DNA of 64,000 bases from Bidens hawaiensis (GCA_021521415.1 JAIQDT010000186.1:1340001-1404000); one strand, 5' to 3'. Positions 45,675 to 57,308 are shown, counted from the stretch's first letter. Notes: generated from the sequence alone by a model not told the origin. A program made the numbers and translations.

Positions 45675-46087
45675 TGAGTTCCAAAAATACGACTTGTTCG
45701 ATCGGGATTTATGGAATTTCCAAACTTAGAAGATTTGACCAGATTTTCGGTTGTAAATTCAATAACACGAATCCTAGTTGATTTGGAAGCAAAAAATGAC
45801 TCTTTTAAGTGTATTAACACTTAAACAAATAACCAACCAAACAAAAATGGATCAAACGTTTAAAAAAACGAAGAACACGATGAATGTTCTTGTTAAAACC
45901 CGGAATTTTAACACCAAATCTTGAGATCAAAAACCAAAATATATGACTTTTATGAGTTTTTGATAAGAACACAATGAACACCAAGAACAAAAACACTTGA
46001 TTTCGAAATTTTTTCAAGCAAAATATATGATTTTCACGAGAAAAACACGAATATCACCACGAATCTTTCGTGAATCAAGAACCTTAA
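45675..46087 (-). other. Leader of element N between PBS and palindrome cluster
   Basis: About 410 bp, A/T-rich, noncoding. I find no GTAAGT donor here. Packaging signals would be expected in this region but none is recognisable by eye. Confidence 0.5.
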
Positions 46088-46099
46088 GCTCTGATACCA
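46088..46099 (-). promoter_or_regulatory. Primer binding site, tRNA-iMet (N)
   Basis: The minus strand reads TGGTATCAGAGC, 3 bp from the LTR end at 46103. Confidence 0.95.
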
Positions 46100-46102
46100 C
46101 TT

Positions 46103-46570
46103 TGTAGGACCGATTCGGGACTCGGTTTCCCAACGATTCACGGGGCAACGTGTTAGAGTGCGGAATCCTCTAACACGGTGATTCGGTGGTGATCAACGGG
46201 CACGTAGGTACGATTCCTAAAGGGGTTTGACGCCTAGGATTGGAGGAAACGACCAAGAACACGAAGAACAGTCGAGAGAGTTTCTGTAGGCTGCTGGTTC
46301 GTGAGTGTGTATTCTGTTCTCTGCATGTGAAATTTCCCAAGTAACGTTTATATACCGAAGACTCATTCGGTCGAATGAGATACTCATTCGATCGAATGAG
46401 ATCTGGTTCGATCGAATGAGATCTGGTTCGATCGAATCAGTCACTGATTCGATCGAATCAGCTTCGTTTGACATTTTTCAGTACGTTAACTTGGTTTCAC
46501 GATCGTTGGTTTCATGTTGAACCAACCTGATAGAACTGGGGACATACATGTGACATTTCATGTCCTAACA
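46103..46570 (-). repeat. 5' LTR of element N (468 bp)
   Basis: Same ends and length as 31306-31773. Perfect palindromes at 46387, 46407, 46427 and 46448, a variant at 46367, then TATATAAA at 46354-46347. This is the promoter for the genomic RNA. The TSD GTCCC (46571-46575) follows. Confidence 0.95.
46347..46457 (-). promoter_or_regulatory. LTR promoter of N: palindrome cluster and TATA box
   Basis: In transcription order: four TTCGATCGAA copies at 20-21 bp spacing, one variant, then TATATAAA 12 bp further. A 20 bp period is about two DNA turns, so the copies would lie on one face of the helix. The identical layout is in the 3' LTR at 31550-31660. Confidence 0.75.
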
Positions 46571-46575
46571 GTCCC

Positions 46576-47269
46576 TATCGTCCATATGTTTCTTATTATG
46601 GATGAGGACAAAGGAGTATGCCTAGGCACGAGTTTCAAAATCAATTCAACAGAAAACCTTCCAAGGCAAACTCCTCAGAGGGTGACTGGAACTCCTGTAA
46701 ATTTGCAAGTCAGAAGCAGAAACAAAATAAGTCATGGTAAATGAATTTGACAAGGGGCAAGATTCAGCCCTAAAACCAAATACTTGTTTGAAATCTGCCA
46801 AGGGACCAAAATCTAAATATGTATCTGTTCCCAAGGCTGATGTCAAACAACATGTCCGTGTTAGTCACAAAGGCATTAAACCCGACTACAGATTGTTGCC
46901 CAAATTTGCCAAGGGCCAGTCATCTAAAGTTCCTTGTGAAATATTTGATAATAGGAAATATATGACATGGAAACAAGTATCATGTGTAGACAAGTCACCT
47001 TAACCCAGTGTTACAATGGACTGGGTACCTAAAACTAACTAATCCCATATATTGTGCAGGAAAAACTATGGAGGAATATCGTCAGACTTTCGTATGTTGA
47101 TAGTGGCTGTTCCAGGCACATGTATGGAGACACCTCTCAATTGCATGGCATTCAAACTATTAATGGAAGGTATATGTCCTTTGCGGGAGGAGAAAGAGGA
47201 AAGATCACTCAAAATGGTACAGTAAGTAATGGTGTTTTACAATTTGATAATGTGAGTCATGTTCCCTAA
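46576..47269 (+). pseudogene. Copia C gag tail and protease
   Basis: The coding sequence resumes across the N insertion. The gag tail ends in MDWVPKTN before a stop (about 47040). A TGTGCAG|G acceptor-like site (AG 47058-47059) comes next, then the protease motif YVDSGCSRHMYG. Stops separate the pieces. Confidence 0.78.
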
Positions 47270-47420
47270 GTTGAAACACAGTTTCTTAAGTGTTTCTTAG
47301 ATTTGTGATAATGGCTTCTCAACTTATTTTACAAATAAAGAATGCTTTATTTTAAAACCGGGCATTGTCATACCTTACAACTGGGTTCTCGCTCGATCAC
47401 AAAGAAAATATAATGCATAT

Positions 47421-48287
47421 GTGATCGACATGAATAAATGTGTCCCCGAAGAAATTACTTGCTTATTTTCAAAGGTGTCGGAACACAATGCCATGCTTTG
47501 GTATCGTCGTCTGGGTGATGCCAATGTTAAAAACCTTAACCGTCTTGCTAAAAGTAACATTGCTCGTGGCTTTCCAATCAAGGAGTTTATAACTATTGAA
47601 AAATGTGTTGCTTGTGCTCAAGGAAAACATCATCGTAAACCTCATAAACCAAAACTGATTAACACTATTGATTCTTTGCTTCAACTAATTCACATGGACT
47701 TATTTGGTCATGTTAAAGTGCTTAACATCTCTCATAACTCTTATTACTTGGTTATTACTGATGATTACTCACATTACACTTGGGTTTTTTTTTCCAATAA
47801 AAATGAGATGGCGGAGCTAATTAAAAGATTCATATTGTTGATGGAAAATCAGAAAAACTTGAGGGTAAAAGGAATACAACGTGACAATCGGACCGAATTG
47901 AAGAACAATGTGTTGAATCATTTATTTGCTGAAAAGGGGGTGCACCGACAATACAGTGATGTCAGAACACCACAACAATATGGAGTGGCTGAATGGAGAA
48001 ATCGTACATTAAATGAAGCTGCTCGTACGATGTTATGTGACTCAAAATTACCCTCCTTCTGGGCCGAGGCAATCAATACTGGTTGCTATCTGCAGAATAG
48101 GGTACTCATCAACAAACATCATATGAACACACCCTATGAGTTGCTTTATGGACATAAAGTAATGGTAGCTCACTTTCATGCTTTTGGATATCCGTGCAAT
48201 CTTCTAAATTTGGAAGCTACCCCGAGGTTTGATTCAAAGGCTGATGATTGTTATTTCGTTGGATATGATGGACGCACTGCCTTTTGA
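47421..48287 (+). pseudogene. Copia C pre-integrase and integrase
   Basis: Open for 288 codons. Pre-integrase: WYRRLGDANVKNLNRLAKSN and CVACAQGKHH. The integrase core has MDLFGHVKVL, QRDNRTELKN (normally DNGTEFKN) and QYGVAEWRNRTLNEAARTM. The catalytic D, D and E are still readable, but conserved Gly/Phe and Gln/Asn neighbours are changed. It ends at a stop after CYFVGYDG. Confidence 0.85.
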
Positions 48288-49653
48288 GGATTATGGAGTC
48301 CTATGGTGGCGTTGACTAGAGGAAAATAAGACGGATGCACAAGTTGGTCCTGACTGGTTGTTTAATTATAATGAAAAATTTAAACTGTTTAATGTGTTTT
48401 GAGATGTTGTTGCAGATCCTGCACGTCCATCACATGGTGTTGATGATGAAGATGAGGTTATTGTTACAACTACTGTTACGCATAAACCAATAGTGCAAAT
48501 TGATGATTCTTCGGGTATGGATGATGAGGCACTTGTTTCTTCAATATCTGTTCAGATGCCGATTCCTATGACAAAATATTCATCTGGTGTTTCTGAAAAT
48601 TCTACACAATTTCCAGCTGGTACTGAATCAACAAACGTCACCGGCCCTGTTCGTCAGACATTTGGAAGTTATATTTTCCCATGACCAATTCCTAATGAGT
48701 ATGTTTCCAGTACCTTGTACTCGCATATCTCTCCATCTGGGTAGTATACTTCCACATTTGGATTCTAAGACACATTTACAAATCTTTCGGTCAGTAGTTC
48801 AGTTCAAAATCATAAAGTTCCTACCAGCATTCAACGTGATATCCAATTGAGAACGTCATTGGTCCACTTGAGGTAGGAGTTTCTACCAAAAGTTGGGTTT
48901 GAAAAATAAATGAATGTCTCTACTCATGTTTTATATCTCAGATTGAGCCGAAGAACATTGACATGACACTACAAGAACCGAGTTGGGTTGATGCTATGCA
49001 CGAGGAGTTGAATCATTTTGACAAGTTGGGAGTCTAGAAATTGGTTAAATTGGCAGAAGGAAAGAAGTAACTTGATATAAGATGGGTTTTTTGAAGTAAG
49101 CAAGATGGCGGTGGGGTGATTGTGAGAAACAAAGCAAGGTTGGTGGTACGTGGTTTTCATCAAATTGAGGGTCTTGATTACAGTGAGGATGTTTATGCTC
49201 CTGTGGCTCATCTTGAAGCTATTCGCTTATCTTAGCATATGCCTCGTACATGTGATTTAATGTTTATCAGATGGATGTCGAAATGACTTTTCTTTATGGA
49301 GAAGTCAAATAAGAGATGGGCGAATCAACCACCCGAATTTACTAATCCAAAGCATCCAAAACATGTTTATAAGTTGGATAAAGCTCTCCACGGCTTACAT
49401 CAAGCTCCTCGAGCTTGGTATCCCACTTTGACAGACCATCTGCTAGAACATGGGTATACGAGAGGTACAATTTCTCAAACTCTGTTCATCAAGAAAATCA
49501 ATAAGGATATTAATCTGGTCCAAATCTATGTAGAGGATATCATTTTCGGGTCCACGAGTCAACAATTGTACATGCAGTTTGAGGGAGTAATGAAAAAGGG
49601 GTTTGGGATTTGTTCACTCGGTGAGATTACTACGTTTATGGTCTTTAGGTTCA
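48288..49653 (+). pseudogene. Copia C linker and reverse transcriptase, first part
   Basis: After a decayed linker (48288-48950) RT begins near 48985 (SWVDAMHEELNHFDKLGV) in frames broken by stops. 49296-49653 is open with [17 protein letters not shown] and YVEDIIFGS, where the first catalytic Asp of YVDD has become Glu. RT is cut at 49653 by a solo LTR. Confidence 0.82.
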
Positions 49654-50938
49654 TGATGATCGTGTCGTACCGATCATGCAAAAACCTAATTTTACCTATA
49701 GACAGGGCAAGTCAGGTATCGAATCCAGAGGCGCATGTGGTCAATGTCATACGTGTGTTCGTTAATCTATATATATTTACAAAACAATTATAAAGAAACA
49801 ATTATGAAGTTTTGTCGAGTGTTGATCACACTAGCAGGTTTTGTTTGGAAGCAACAAACACTTAAACGATTTTAACAATTAACGAGAACAGAATCACACC
49901 TAGGGTTCAAGCATACAACTAAAACAGTAATCTCATGTTAACTTAACACATTAATTGTCAAAGATCAAATCAGATTGAGTAACTAGGCAAACCTTAGGCA
50001 TCAACAATCGCTAACACATGACACTGGTTATCAAACAGTCCCTGCCTGTGTGACTCAACTAAGGGCAATTGTATGCTTCATCATATTCAAACTAGTCAAA
50101 ACAACCCTATAAGCAATTATCATAGCAACTGGCAAACTAATCGTTCTGATCGAAATAAACCTAAATCGACTGAGTGCACAGCAATACTAAATATCAATAC
50201 TCATAGATTCATCATAAACAATTACAATTAGTTTGTTCTTTAAAACATGATAAAATACTGAAAAGTCACAATACTCTACATCCCGGGAATGACTCGTGAC
50301 GAATCGGCCGCTCATGATCTTCGATCAGTCTTCAGCTATTGATTCAGGATGATAAACTATGAACCCCGAGATGATTAAAGGTGATCCAGGGCTCCTGGAA
50401 TCACCCCTTGTTCTCCCCCAGACGGCTGGAAGTGAATACCCTGATTAGGGTTCGTAAAATAGAACATATAGGCTGAAATTCGTTTTTTCCCGTTTTTAAG
50501 TCTATAGCGATACGCGATGGCCATAACCTCATGCCATCGCGTATCGCGACCTAAGAAAACCTCATATTCAGATTCCTCTTGTCGAGAAACCCAAAATTCA
50601 TATATTATGGGTCCCGTAACTCATTTTCTAGCCCAGGATATGCTCGTTTTACTTCATGGTCGCATTTTCCCTCTTGTTCAGTTTTAGCATCGGCTTATGA
50701 TTTATCATCCATACTCTTACCGAATCCTTGTAACACTTCTCAAGACATCAAATCATGCTTCGGTCTTCCCGAGATATCATTCCATGCTCGTACAGGTCTC
50801 TCATTTAGCATCCATAACGATAAATGACCTGAATTACAAAAGCACGTATGAAGTACCAAAGTTCTAACAATATACTCAATAAAACTACATAATTAATACA
50901 CTACTATATATACAAAATACCCGACCATCAGATCATCA
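49654..50938 (-). repeat. Solo gypsy LTR (1285 bp) inside copia C
   Basis: Ends are TGATGATC (49654) and GATCATCA (50938), an 8 bp inverted repeat; copia RT resumes on the right with the expected SDGI...GKYV. Target duplication is imperfect (GTTCA at left, GTTCG two bases displaced at right). A 14 bp perfect inverted repeat GCGATACGCGATGG/CCATCGCGTATCGC (50507-50520, 50534-50547) sits about 40 bp before a TATATG on the minus strand. Orientation minus is inferred from that and from similarity of its left end to the Athila LTR 3' region. Confidence 0.72.
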
Positions 50939-51149
50939 GAGTTCGGATGGTATTTTACTCTATCAAGGGAAATATGTTGAAGACATTTTCTTCAAGTTTG
51001 AGATTTCTGGACTCAAAGACTACTTTGACACTAATGGCTGAAAGACCAATGCTAAATTCAGATCTGGAAGAGAAGCCCGTAGATCAGACTCAATATCGAT
51101 CAATGATCGGGTCCTTGATGTATCTGATTGTCAGCCGTCCTGACATCAT
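50939..51149 (+). pseudogene. Copia C RT, segment between solo LTR and element S
   Basis: Matches the copia region after the RT catalytic core: GKYVEDI, then QTQYRSMIGSLMYLIVSRPDI. It stops at the S insertion after ATCAT and continues at 54045 with coding sequence for MFAVCQCAR-like residues. Confidence 0.8.
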
Positions 51150-51803
51150 TGTGGAAATGTTACCCAAGCCAAGATCTAGTCACAATTGGATATATCAATG
51201 ATCTATGAGACGATAAATAATGATGATTGAGAAGAATGATTACTTAATTGATAACGTTAATGATTCATACATTAATACGGTTAAGCTCGATTCTAGAGAG
51301 AATCTAGTAGCATAACATTACTTAAGAAATAAATAAGCACAAATCTCTATGCACATTCACTACGAAAGGCCTATTTATAGGCATCCTCTTCATTCGTTAA
51401 CATCACTAACGAATGAGGCTTCCCATAACGAATGACCTCCCATTCGCTAAACACCCTTAGCGAATGGGCTCTTAACTTAGCGAATGAGCATTCATTCGCT
51501 AAAACCAATAGTGAATGGGCTCCTAGGAATGAGCTTAGTCCATAATGAATGGACCCCATTCTCTATACAATCCATAGCGAATAGACCGTATTACAATGTA
51601 GCATAAATACTAAACTACCCCTTGCCTATTCGATCAGCTACGGACAAAAATCATGTTATCTAATACTTTAATTGCAAATCATAAGTCCTAATAAAGAACT
51701 TACCCTCGACTGATGATTCTCAGGCTTGTGCGGACAGACAAATATCTAAGTCTTGTACGTGAACCAATAACTCGTAGCTTCTTGTATCAGATCTCCCCCT
51801 CAA
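51150..51803 (-). repeat. 3' LTR of element S (654 bp)
   Basis: The plus strand starts TGTGGAAATG and ends CTTGTATCA at the PPT. Inverted repeats built from ATTCGCTAA: 51391-51415, 51440-51467 and 51477-51502. TATAAATA on the minus strand at 51379-51372 lies 12 bp after the last of these in transcription order. Confidence 0.78.
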
Positions 51804-53486
51804 AGTAAGCATCTCCAGATGATCATCCCGATCATCCAACTGGCATATGATATGGATCAATCTTTCAACAATCAGCAGTAAGTCATCAGCTATCCATCAG
51901 CACCGGTAAAGCAGAAATGTCTTTACATTTGACCTCGTCACACAGATTCATGAAGAACCTGATCATTCAAAATCTTTCACTTTGGTTTTCCCTCTCTTCA
52001 TAACGTTTATCCCAACTTAACTCTTTGAAGCTCTTTTACATCCCATTCACTTGGACACACTAATGTTTTGGGCATATAATGTAGAGTTCCAACCTCTATT
52101 AATCAATCCCGAACAAACTGATTCTTCAATCCAATGGAAAGACTCGTATTGCATTCTTCAACAAGATCAACCCATCCGGGAATTGTCCTCTTCAACAGAA
52201 GTAATCCACCAAATACTTGTAGCCAACGTTGTCAGGATCAAAGTCCTTTAGAAAGAAGTAAACGAATAGACACTCGTAGCCTATATAATCAAGTTTCAAT
52301 CTTGAACAAATCAATCAACAATCAAAGAACAATTGCAGTCTTGAACCCAATCAAAAGTATCTTTGTAATCATGAATTACCACCCGAATTGCAGTAATTTT
52401 TCAAGAAACCCTAGCGAACGTAGGAAGATATCAATCAAATAAACTCCTTGAAATTATGATCTCACCCTTTTCTAGACAAATTTCGACAAGGTCTTGAACT
52501 AATAAAAAAAATCACCGATAAACTTCTCTTTAAATTAATCATGTTCTCCCCCGGCCAGTAGATAAACTTGAAAATTCGGCCTGAAAAATATGTTACCAAA
52601 ATTTTCAAGAAGAGTGCCCCACTTATTAGAAATATCCCTAAAAAATTTTGATTATTGTTTTTTATATCGAGGACACCTATCTTCCATGTGGTACACATAA
52701 ACACCATCCTCATTCTCTATACAATATCCACATTCGCTAAATAATGTCCTCATTCCTTAAACAAGTCAACATACGTTAACTATGAACGAATGAGGTTTCA
52801 TTCATTACAGATACCCTCATTAGTTAAAATAGTATCTACATCCATTAACCAAGTCCTCATTCGCTAGATAATTAAACGAATGAAATCTCATTCACTAAAA
52901 TATTCCACATTTGTTAAATCTGTTAACGAATGAACTCATACATTAAGAACTCGCAGCGAATGAGCACAGTAAATTAACGAATGAGTGGTTGGAGCTGTTA
53001 ATGTAGCCACCGAAAAACGCGTTTCACTGAAAAATATTGTCGCAACGCCAGAAAAATTCATGGCCGGAAACTGCAAATCAAGCTCCATCCTTGGCGGACA
53101 TCATCAATTAGCCTTCAAATCTTCAAATTAACATCACAAAATCATCACGAAAGTTCTGATTTTCATCAGGAACAAATATCTTCCATCAATTTCATTAATA
53201 AAACTCCGAATCACCAATAAATTGGATCAAACAGTAACCATGGCTACAAAGGCGGACAACATCCAATATCACTCAAATCACCATAATTAATCCACCAAAA
53301 TACATACGAAGATTCATATTTCATCAACGAAGACGAATCTATCTTCAATTCCATCATTCATCCACTGATTTGATCCCCAACTGATCAAACGGTAACTTAA
53401 TCTTCAAGAACACAATGAACATCATTTCAGATCAGAATTTGCAATGAATTGATGCATCACAAGCAATCATCTACTATGATACTAAT
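51804..53486 (-). other. Interior of element S
   Basis: No ORF with a recognisable domain. 52700-52990 holds a second cluster of CATTCGTTAA/TTAACGAATG words, in the 5' leader in element orientation. PPT-like tracts are at 51804-51814 and about 52548-52559. Confidence 0.6.
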
Positions 53487-54039
53487 TGTGGAAATGTTAC
53501 ACGAGCCAAGATCTAGTCGCAATTGGATACATCAATGATATACGAGACAATAATTTACGATGATCGAGCTGAATGATTGCTATGGATTCATACATTAATA
53601 TGGTTAAGCTATATTCTCGAGAGAATCCGACAGCATAACGTTACTTAAGGAATAAATAAGCACATATCTCTATGCACATTCACTATGGAAGGCCTATTTA
53701 TAGGCATCCTCCTCAATCGTTAACATCACTAACGAATGAGGCTTCCCATAATGAATGACCTCCTATTCACTAAATACTCTTAGAGAATGGGCTCTTAGCT
53801 TCATGGATGAACATTTATTCGCTAAAATCAATAGCGAATGAGTTCTTTAACTTAACGAATGAGCCACATACGCTACAACCTTAGCGTATGTGTTCCTAGG
53901 CTAACGAATGAGCTTAGTCTATAACGAATGGACTCCAATAGCTATACAATCCATAAAAAATGGACTATATTACAATGTAGCATAAGACTAAACTACTCCA
54001 AGCCTATTCGATCAGCAGACAACAAGTCATGCACTTACA
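53487..54039 (-). repeat. 5' LTR of element S (553 bp)
   Basis: Matches the 51150 LTR but lacks about 100 bp near its right end. Carries an 11 bp perfect inverted repeat CACATACGCTA/TAGCGTATGTG (53865-53875, 53882-53892) and a TATAAATA box near 53693-53702. Confidence 0.75.
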
Positions 54040-54644
54040 ATCATGTTTGCAGTCTGTCAATGTGCTCGTTATTAGGCTAATCCTAAACTTTTTCATTTAA
54101 TTGTTGTTTAACTTTAGATATCTAAAAGGAATGCCGAAGTTAGGTCTTTGGTATCCTAGGAATTCAGAATTTGATTTATATGCTTATGCTGACAACAATT
54201 ATGAAGGTTGTGATATTGACAGGAAATCCACATCTGTCGGATGTTAGTACTTGGGTGGCAAGCTTATATCAAGGCAATGTAAGAAGCAACAAATTGTCTA
54301 CGTCTACTGCTGAGGCTGAATATGTAGCTGCATCTGCCTGTTGTTCACAAGTCATTTGGATGCAACATCAATCGCTGGACAACAGTTTGAAATTTCTTGA
54401 CACTCCTATCTTTTGTGATATTGATGCTGCAATTGGTATTGTTAAAAATCCAATTCAACATTCTAAAACCAAGCACACTGACATTAAAATTCATTTTATT
54501 CGAGACTGTTTTGAACGTAAACTGATACATTTGGAACAGGTCGACACTGATAATCATGTGGTGGACCTGTTTACCAAACCTTTTGGTATATCTCTATTCA
54601 ATGTGCTTGTAGGATTCCTTCACATGATTTGTATTTACGATTGA
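54040..54644 (+). pseudogene. Copia C RNase H
   Basis: Frame 54171-54644 carries YADNNYEGCDIDRKS-like sequence (shifted at its start), STAEAEYVAASACCSQVIWMQ, FCDIDAAIGIVKNPIQHSKTKH and VVDLFTKPF. Asp-rich active-site positions are partly altered. It ends the pol of copia C. Confidence 0.83.
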
Positions 54645-55592
54645 GCCTATTTTTTATGTAAATTTGTACATAAAAGTTTTTTTTCTTTTAATTGTTACTT
54701 TTTGCGCAAATTTAGAGGAAGAAAATTAAAAAAAAATACAAAAATAGCGTGTGTTTTAGGGGGGAGATTTATTTTTTAAAAAAAAGTACAAAAATAGTGT
54801 CTTGTTTGTTGCATTTGTGTGGGAGATGATATGAACCTTCGTGTTAACGGTAAGATCAACACATGAAAGGTACTGTAGCTTAAATATATAGACTTTGTAA
54901 TCCATGTGTCGGTTGACTTAAGAATGAAACGTCAGTTTGACCATTGACTTGTTTGAAATTAATGAACATGTTCTAAGTGGAACATATCTTAAGATCTTAT
55001 TAATTTTTTTTAATACACATGCATAAAAACTTGAATGAAAGGTTGAGACATACTCAAGTCTTGAGGCAACCAGATCACAGAGAAAACTGCTTTTATAAAA
55101 TGTGAATTGGTTATCATATGATGCTTGGATAGGCTTAACGTGTAAGTATGCTAGACAACCGATGATACACATTAAAGTCGCATGCTTCTAGTTTTAGTGG
55201 TTAATACTTCATAGGCGTATGATTTTATAACCTTTAATCATGTATTGATGGGATGCTCCAGGTTCGGAGACCACTGGTCTTTATGCGACATATCATCTGG
55301 GTATTCATATATCCAAAGTGGATTTATGAATATTAATAAAGCTTAAAGAGCGAACCCACCGTATTCCTACCAATCATGAGTCATTAAACCATATCATCTT
55401 GTTCTTCAAAGTATAAATACACTATTGACTTGATAATCCACGCTATTAGACATATGGGTCCCCATGCTCGCGTCCAATTACCATCAAGAAATGGACCACA
55501 AGGAACACACCATATGTAAGCCCTACAGATGAATTCAGGCATATTCACCTATGGTAATGAACTTTCAGGTATTGCTTGATAACATGGGTATG
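54645..55592. other. Copia C 3' end with PPT, then unassigned DNA
   Basis: TTTTAGGGGGGAGATTT at 54754-54769 is the PPT. No TGTTAG LTR follows. From 54770 to the Athila LTR I recognise no coding sequence, LTR terminus or repeat. The 5 bp before the Athila LTR are GTATG (55588-55592). Confidence 0.55.
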
Positions 55593-57302
55593 TGATGTGT
55601 TGTAAAACACATTTACTTTCCGTATCATTTTTATCATGTTTTAATTACTTTTTAGTATAATTATTAAGTTTTATGGTTTGTTTATGCTTAATATTACAAA
55701 GATGATTGTTTTCTTGTAGGTTATGAAGTTTGGTGGAAAAAAGAGTTAAATTTGAAGAGTTTAGGGGCTTAATTGTGCAACTTTCAAACTTATAAGTCAA
55801 GGCCCGACCCAACCCCACATCTTAAAAGCCTTTTATAATATTATATTAAGTTAATAACAAGAGTTTCCAGCCATAATCTAATCAATAATCCCGAAACACA
55901 AAGAAAAAAAACCTCCCTAACTTCAGCAAAGCTGCCGATCGCAGCTACAGTAACAGCAAGAAAAAAAAAAGAAAACCGGCGGCTGAGGCTATTGTGGCGG
56001 CTGGAGAAGAAGGAGGACATCAGGGCAGCAACTAGGGATCAATATTCATCACAAATCTCAGCCATATTTGATAGTATAACACTCATAAACTTTGCTTTCT
56101 TGTTTATGTTCTTAACTATATTGATTTTGATCTTTAAAGTTAATTGTTTTTCCATTAAGTTAAGGATTGAAGTGTGTTTGATTATACTTGATTTTGGATT
56201 GAGTTTTATTATGATTTGGATGAGTATTATGGTTGTTATTTTAAGTGTTTCCTGTTGTCTAAAATCAATGAGTAGCTAAACTTGTTTGTTCTACCTAGGA
56301 TAGATGATTGTTAAGTAGTTTAGACTTATATAATGGATTGTTAATGTTCAAGACTTGAATTATTGATGTAAAGTTTAACTAAACCATAAATTAGATTGTG
56401 TGTGATGGCTGTGTTTTATGTTTTATTACTTATAATCCTCTTGCATTAGTTAATTGAATTGGTTTGATTAATTGATTACTTGTTAGACTCTTGACTTGGT
56501 GTTTAGGGTTTATTTGCGGGGTGTACAACCGTAGGGATAAGTGGGTAATATAATCATCTAAAATCAGTTAAAATACACCTTCTTTGAGACCGAGAGGTGA
56601 TAAGAAGTAATATTGTCTCGTTGCTTTTACTTGTTAGAAATAAGACTGCGCGAGAGCGGGTTTTTGTCTTGTCAAGTTTGAGTGTTTCTGTGCAATTAGT
56701 TGGTTTAATTTGGGTTAAGTTAAATTGTTCCTCTATCCTTGGTTGCGTAGTATTCGTTTCCATTAGGCTAGTGTGTCGGTGAGACCGAGAGGAGAGTCGT
56801 CATTTGAACACGTTAATAATTGTTTTTCCGGTTTATTCTTTAAAATCAACTAAAATAAGTTAGAGTTTGTTAGAGAGACTGAGAGGTAATTTGACTTTCT
56901 TAAACAAGTTTTAGTTGTGTCATCTTTTATAACCGGTGTCGTGAATATTTTCAATCCATTGTCTTGTTATTTTTATCAACATGATTCATTCCTAGGTAGA
57001 CGTCTTTATTCATTGAATTTAAATCAAAGTTTTCAAAGTTTTGTTAAAAGTTTTCTTTTAGTTAAGTTAAGTAGTTAAATAAATTCTAAAATAAATTAAT
57101 TAAATATTTTGGTGAGTCTTAGTCAGAGTTTAGTAATTATAAACGTTTTCACGTGTCTTCGAGTTCAATATCATGACTTTCCTTATCTGTGCTATACGCG
57201 ATCGGTACACTTGCCGTTTGTGTGAACTAGGATAGATTGTTTGGTTTTTATAGCTTAGTTGCGACTTGTGTTTTATTTATATATATATATTTTCGCACAT
57301 CA
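55593..57302 (+). repeat. 5' LTR of Athila element 4 (1710 bp)
   Basis: Starts TGATGTG and ends CACATCA, the inverted repeat seen at 4450-6171. Several GACCGAGAGG words occur around 56590-56890, as in element 1 (CCTCTCGGTC near 4900-5190). Confidence 0.88.
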
Positions 57303-57308
57303 AGTTTT

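Larger units (their letters stand above)
31306..46570 (-). mobile_element. Near-intact Sirevirus-like element N (15.3 kb)
   Basis: Complete element: LTRs of 468 bp, TSD GTCCC, iMet PBS, leader, gag, pol, a 3.3 kb noncoding spacer, a two-ORF env-like gene and a duplicated PPT. The LTRs differ by eye at a single site (A31719 against G46516), so insertion is recent; with one assumed substitution rate of about 1.3e-8 per site per year this is roughly 0.1 My. Defects seen are one stop in pol (40490-40488) and a tandem duplication that shifts the gag frame. It sits in the gag of copia C. The 15 kb length is above the usual Sirevirus size, mostly from the spacer. Confidence 0.93.
51150..54039 (-). 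mobile_element. Small non-autonomous copia-type element S (2.9 kb)
   Basis: Flanked by a perfect TSD ATCAT (51145-51149, 54040-54044). LTRs at 51150-51803 and 53487-54039; a degenerate iMet PBS (9 of 12) at 53472-53483; a PPT (AGGGGGAGATC, minus) at 51804-51814. The 1.7 kb interior has no coding domain. Its LTRs are clearly diverged, so it is old. The PPT form, the motif clusters and a second purine tract (CCGGGGGAGAAC, minus, about 52548) suggest a deletion derivative of a Sirevirus-like family. Confidence 0.83.
27989..54769 (+). mobile_element. Old Ty1/copia element C, host of three nested insertions
   Basis: LTR, gag, protease, integrase, RT and RNase H fragments occur in order on the plus strand, ending with TTTTAGGGGGGAGATTT (54754-54769), a PPT. 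They are split by element N (31306-46570), a solo LTR (49654-50938) and element S (51150-54039). Excluding these, about 6.5 kb remain. Every domain has stops, frameshifts or changed catalytic residues. The 3' LTR is missing. Confidence 0.85.

Noticed and set aside
54770..55592. Missing 3' LTR of copia C
   Set aside because: No TGTTAG start, CCTAACA end or similarity to the 329 bp LTR was found; left as unassigned.
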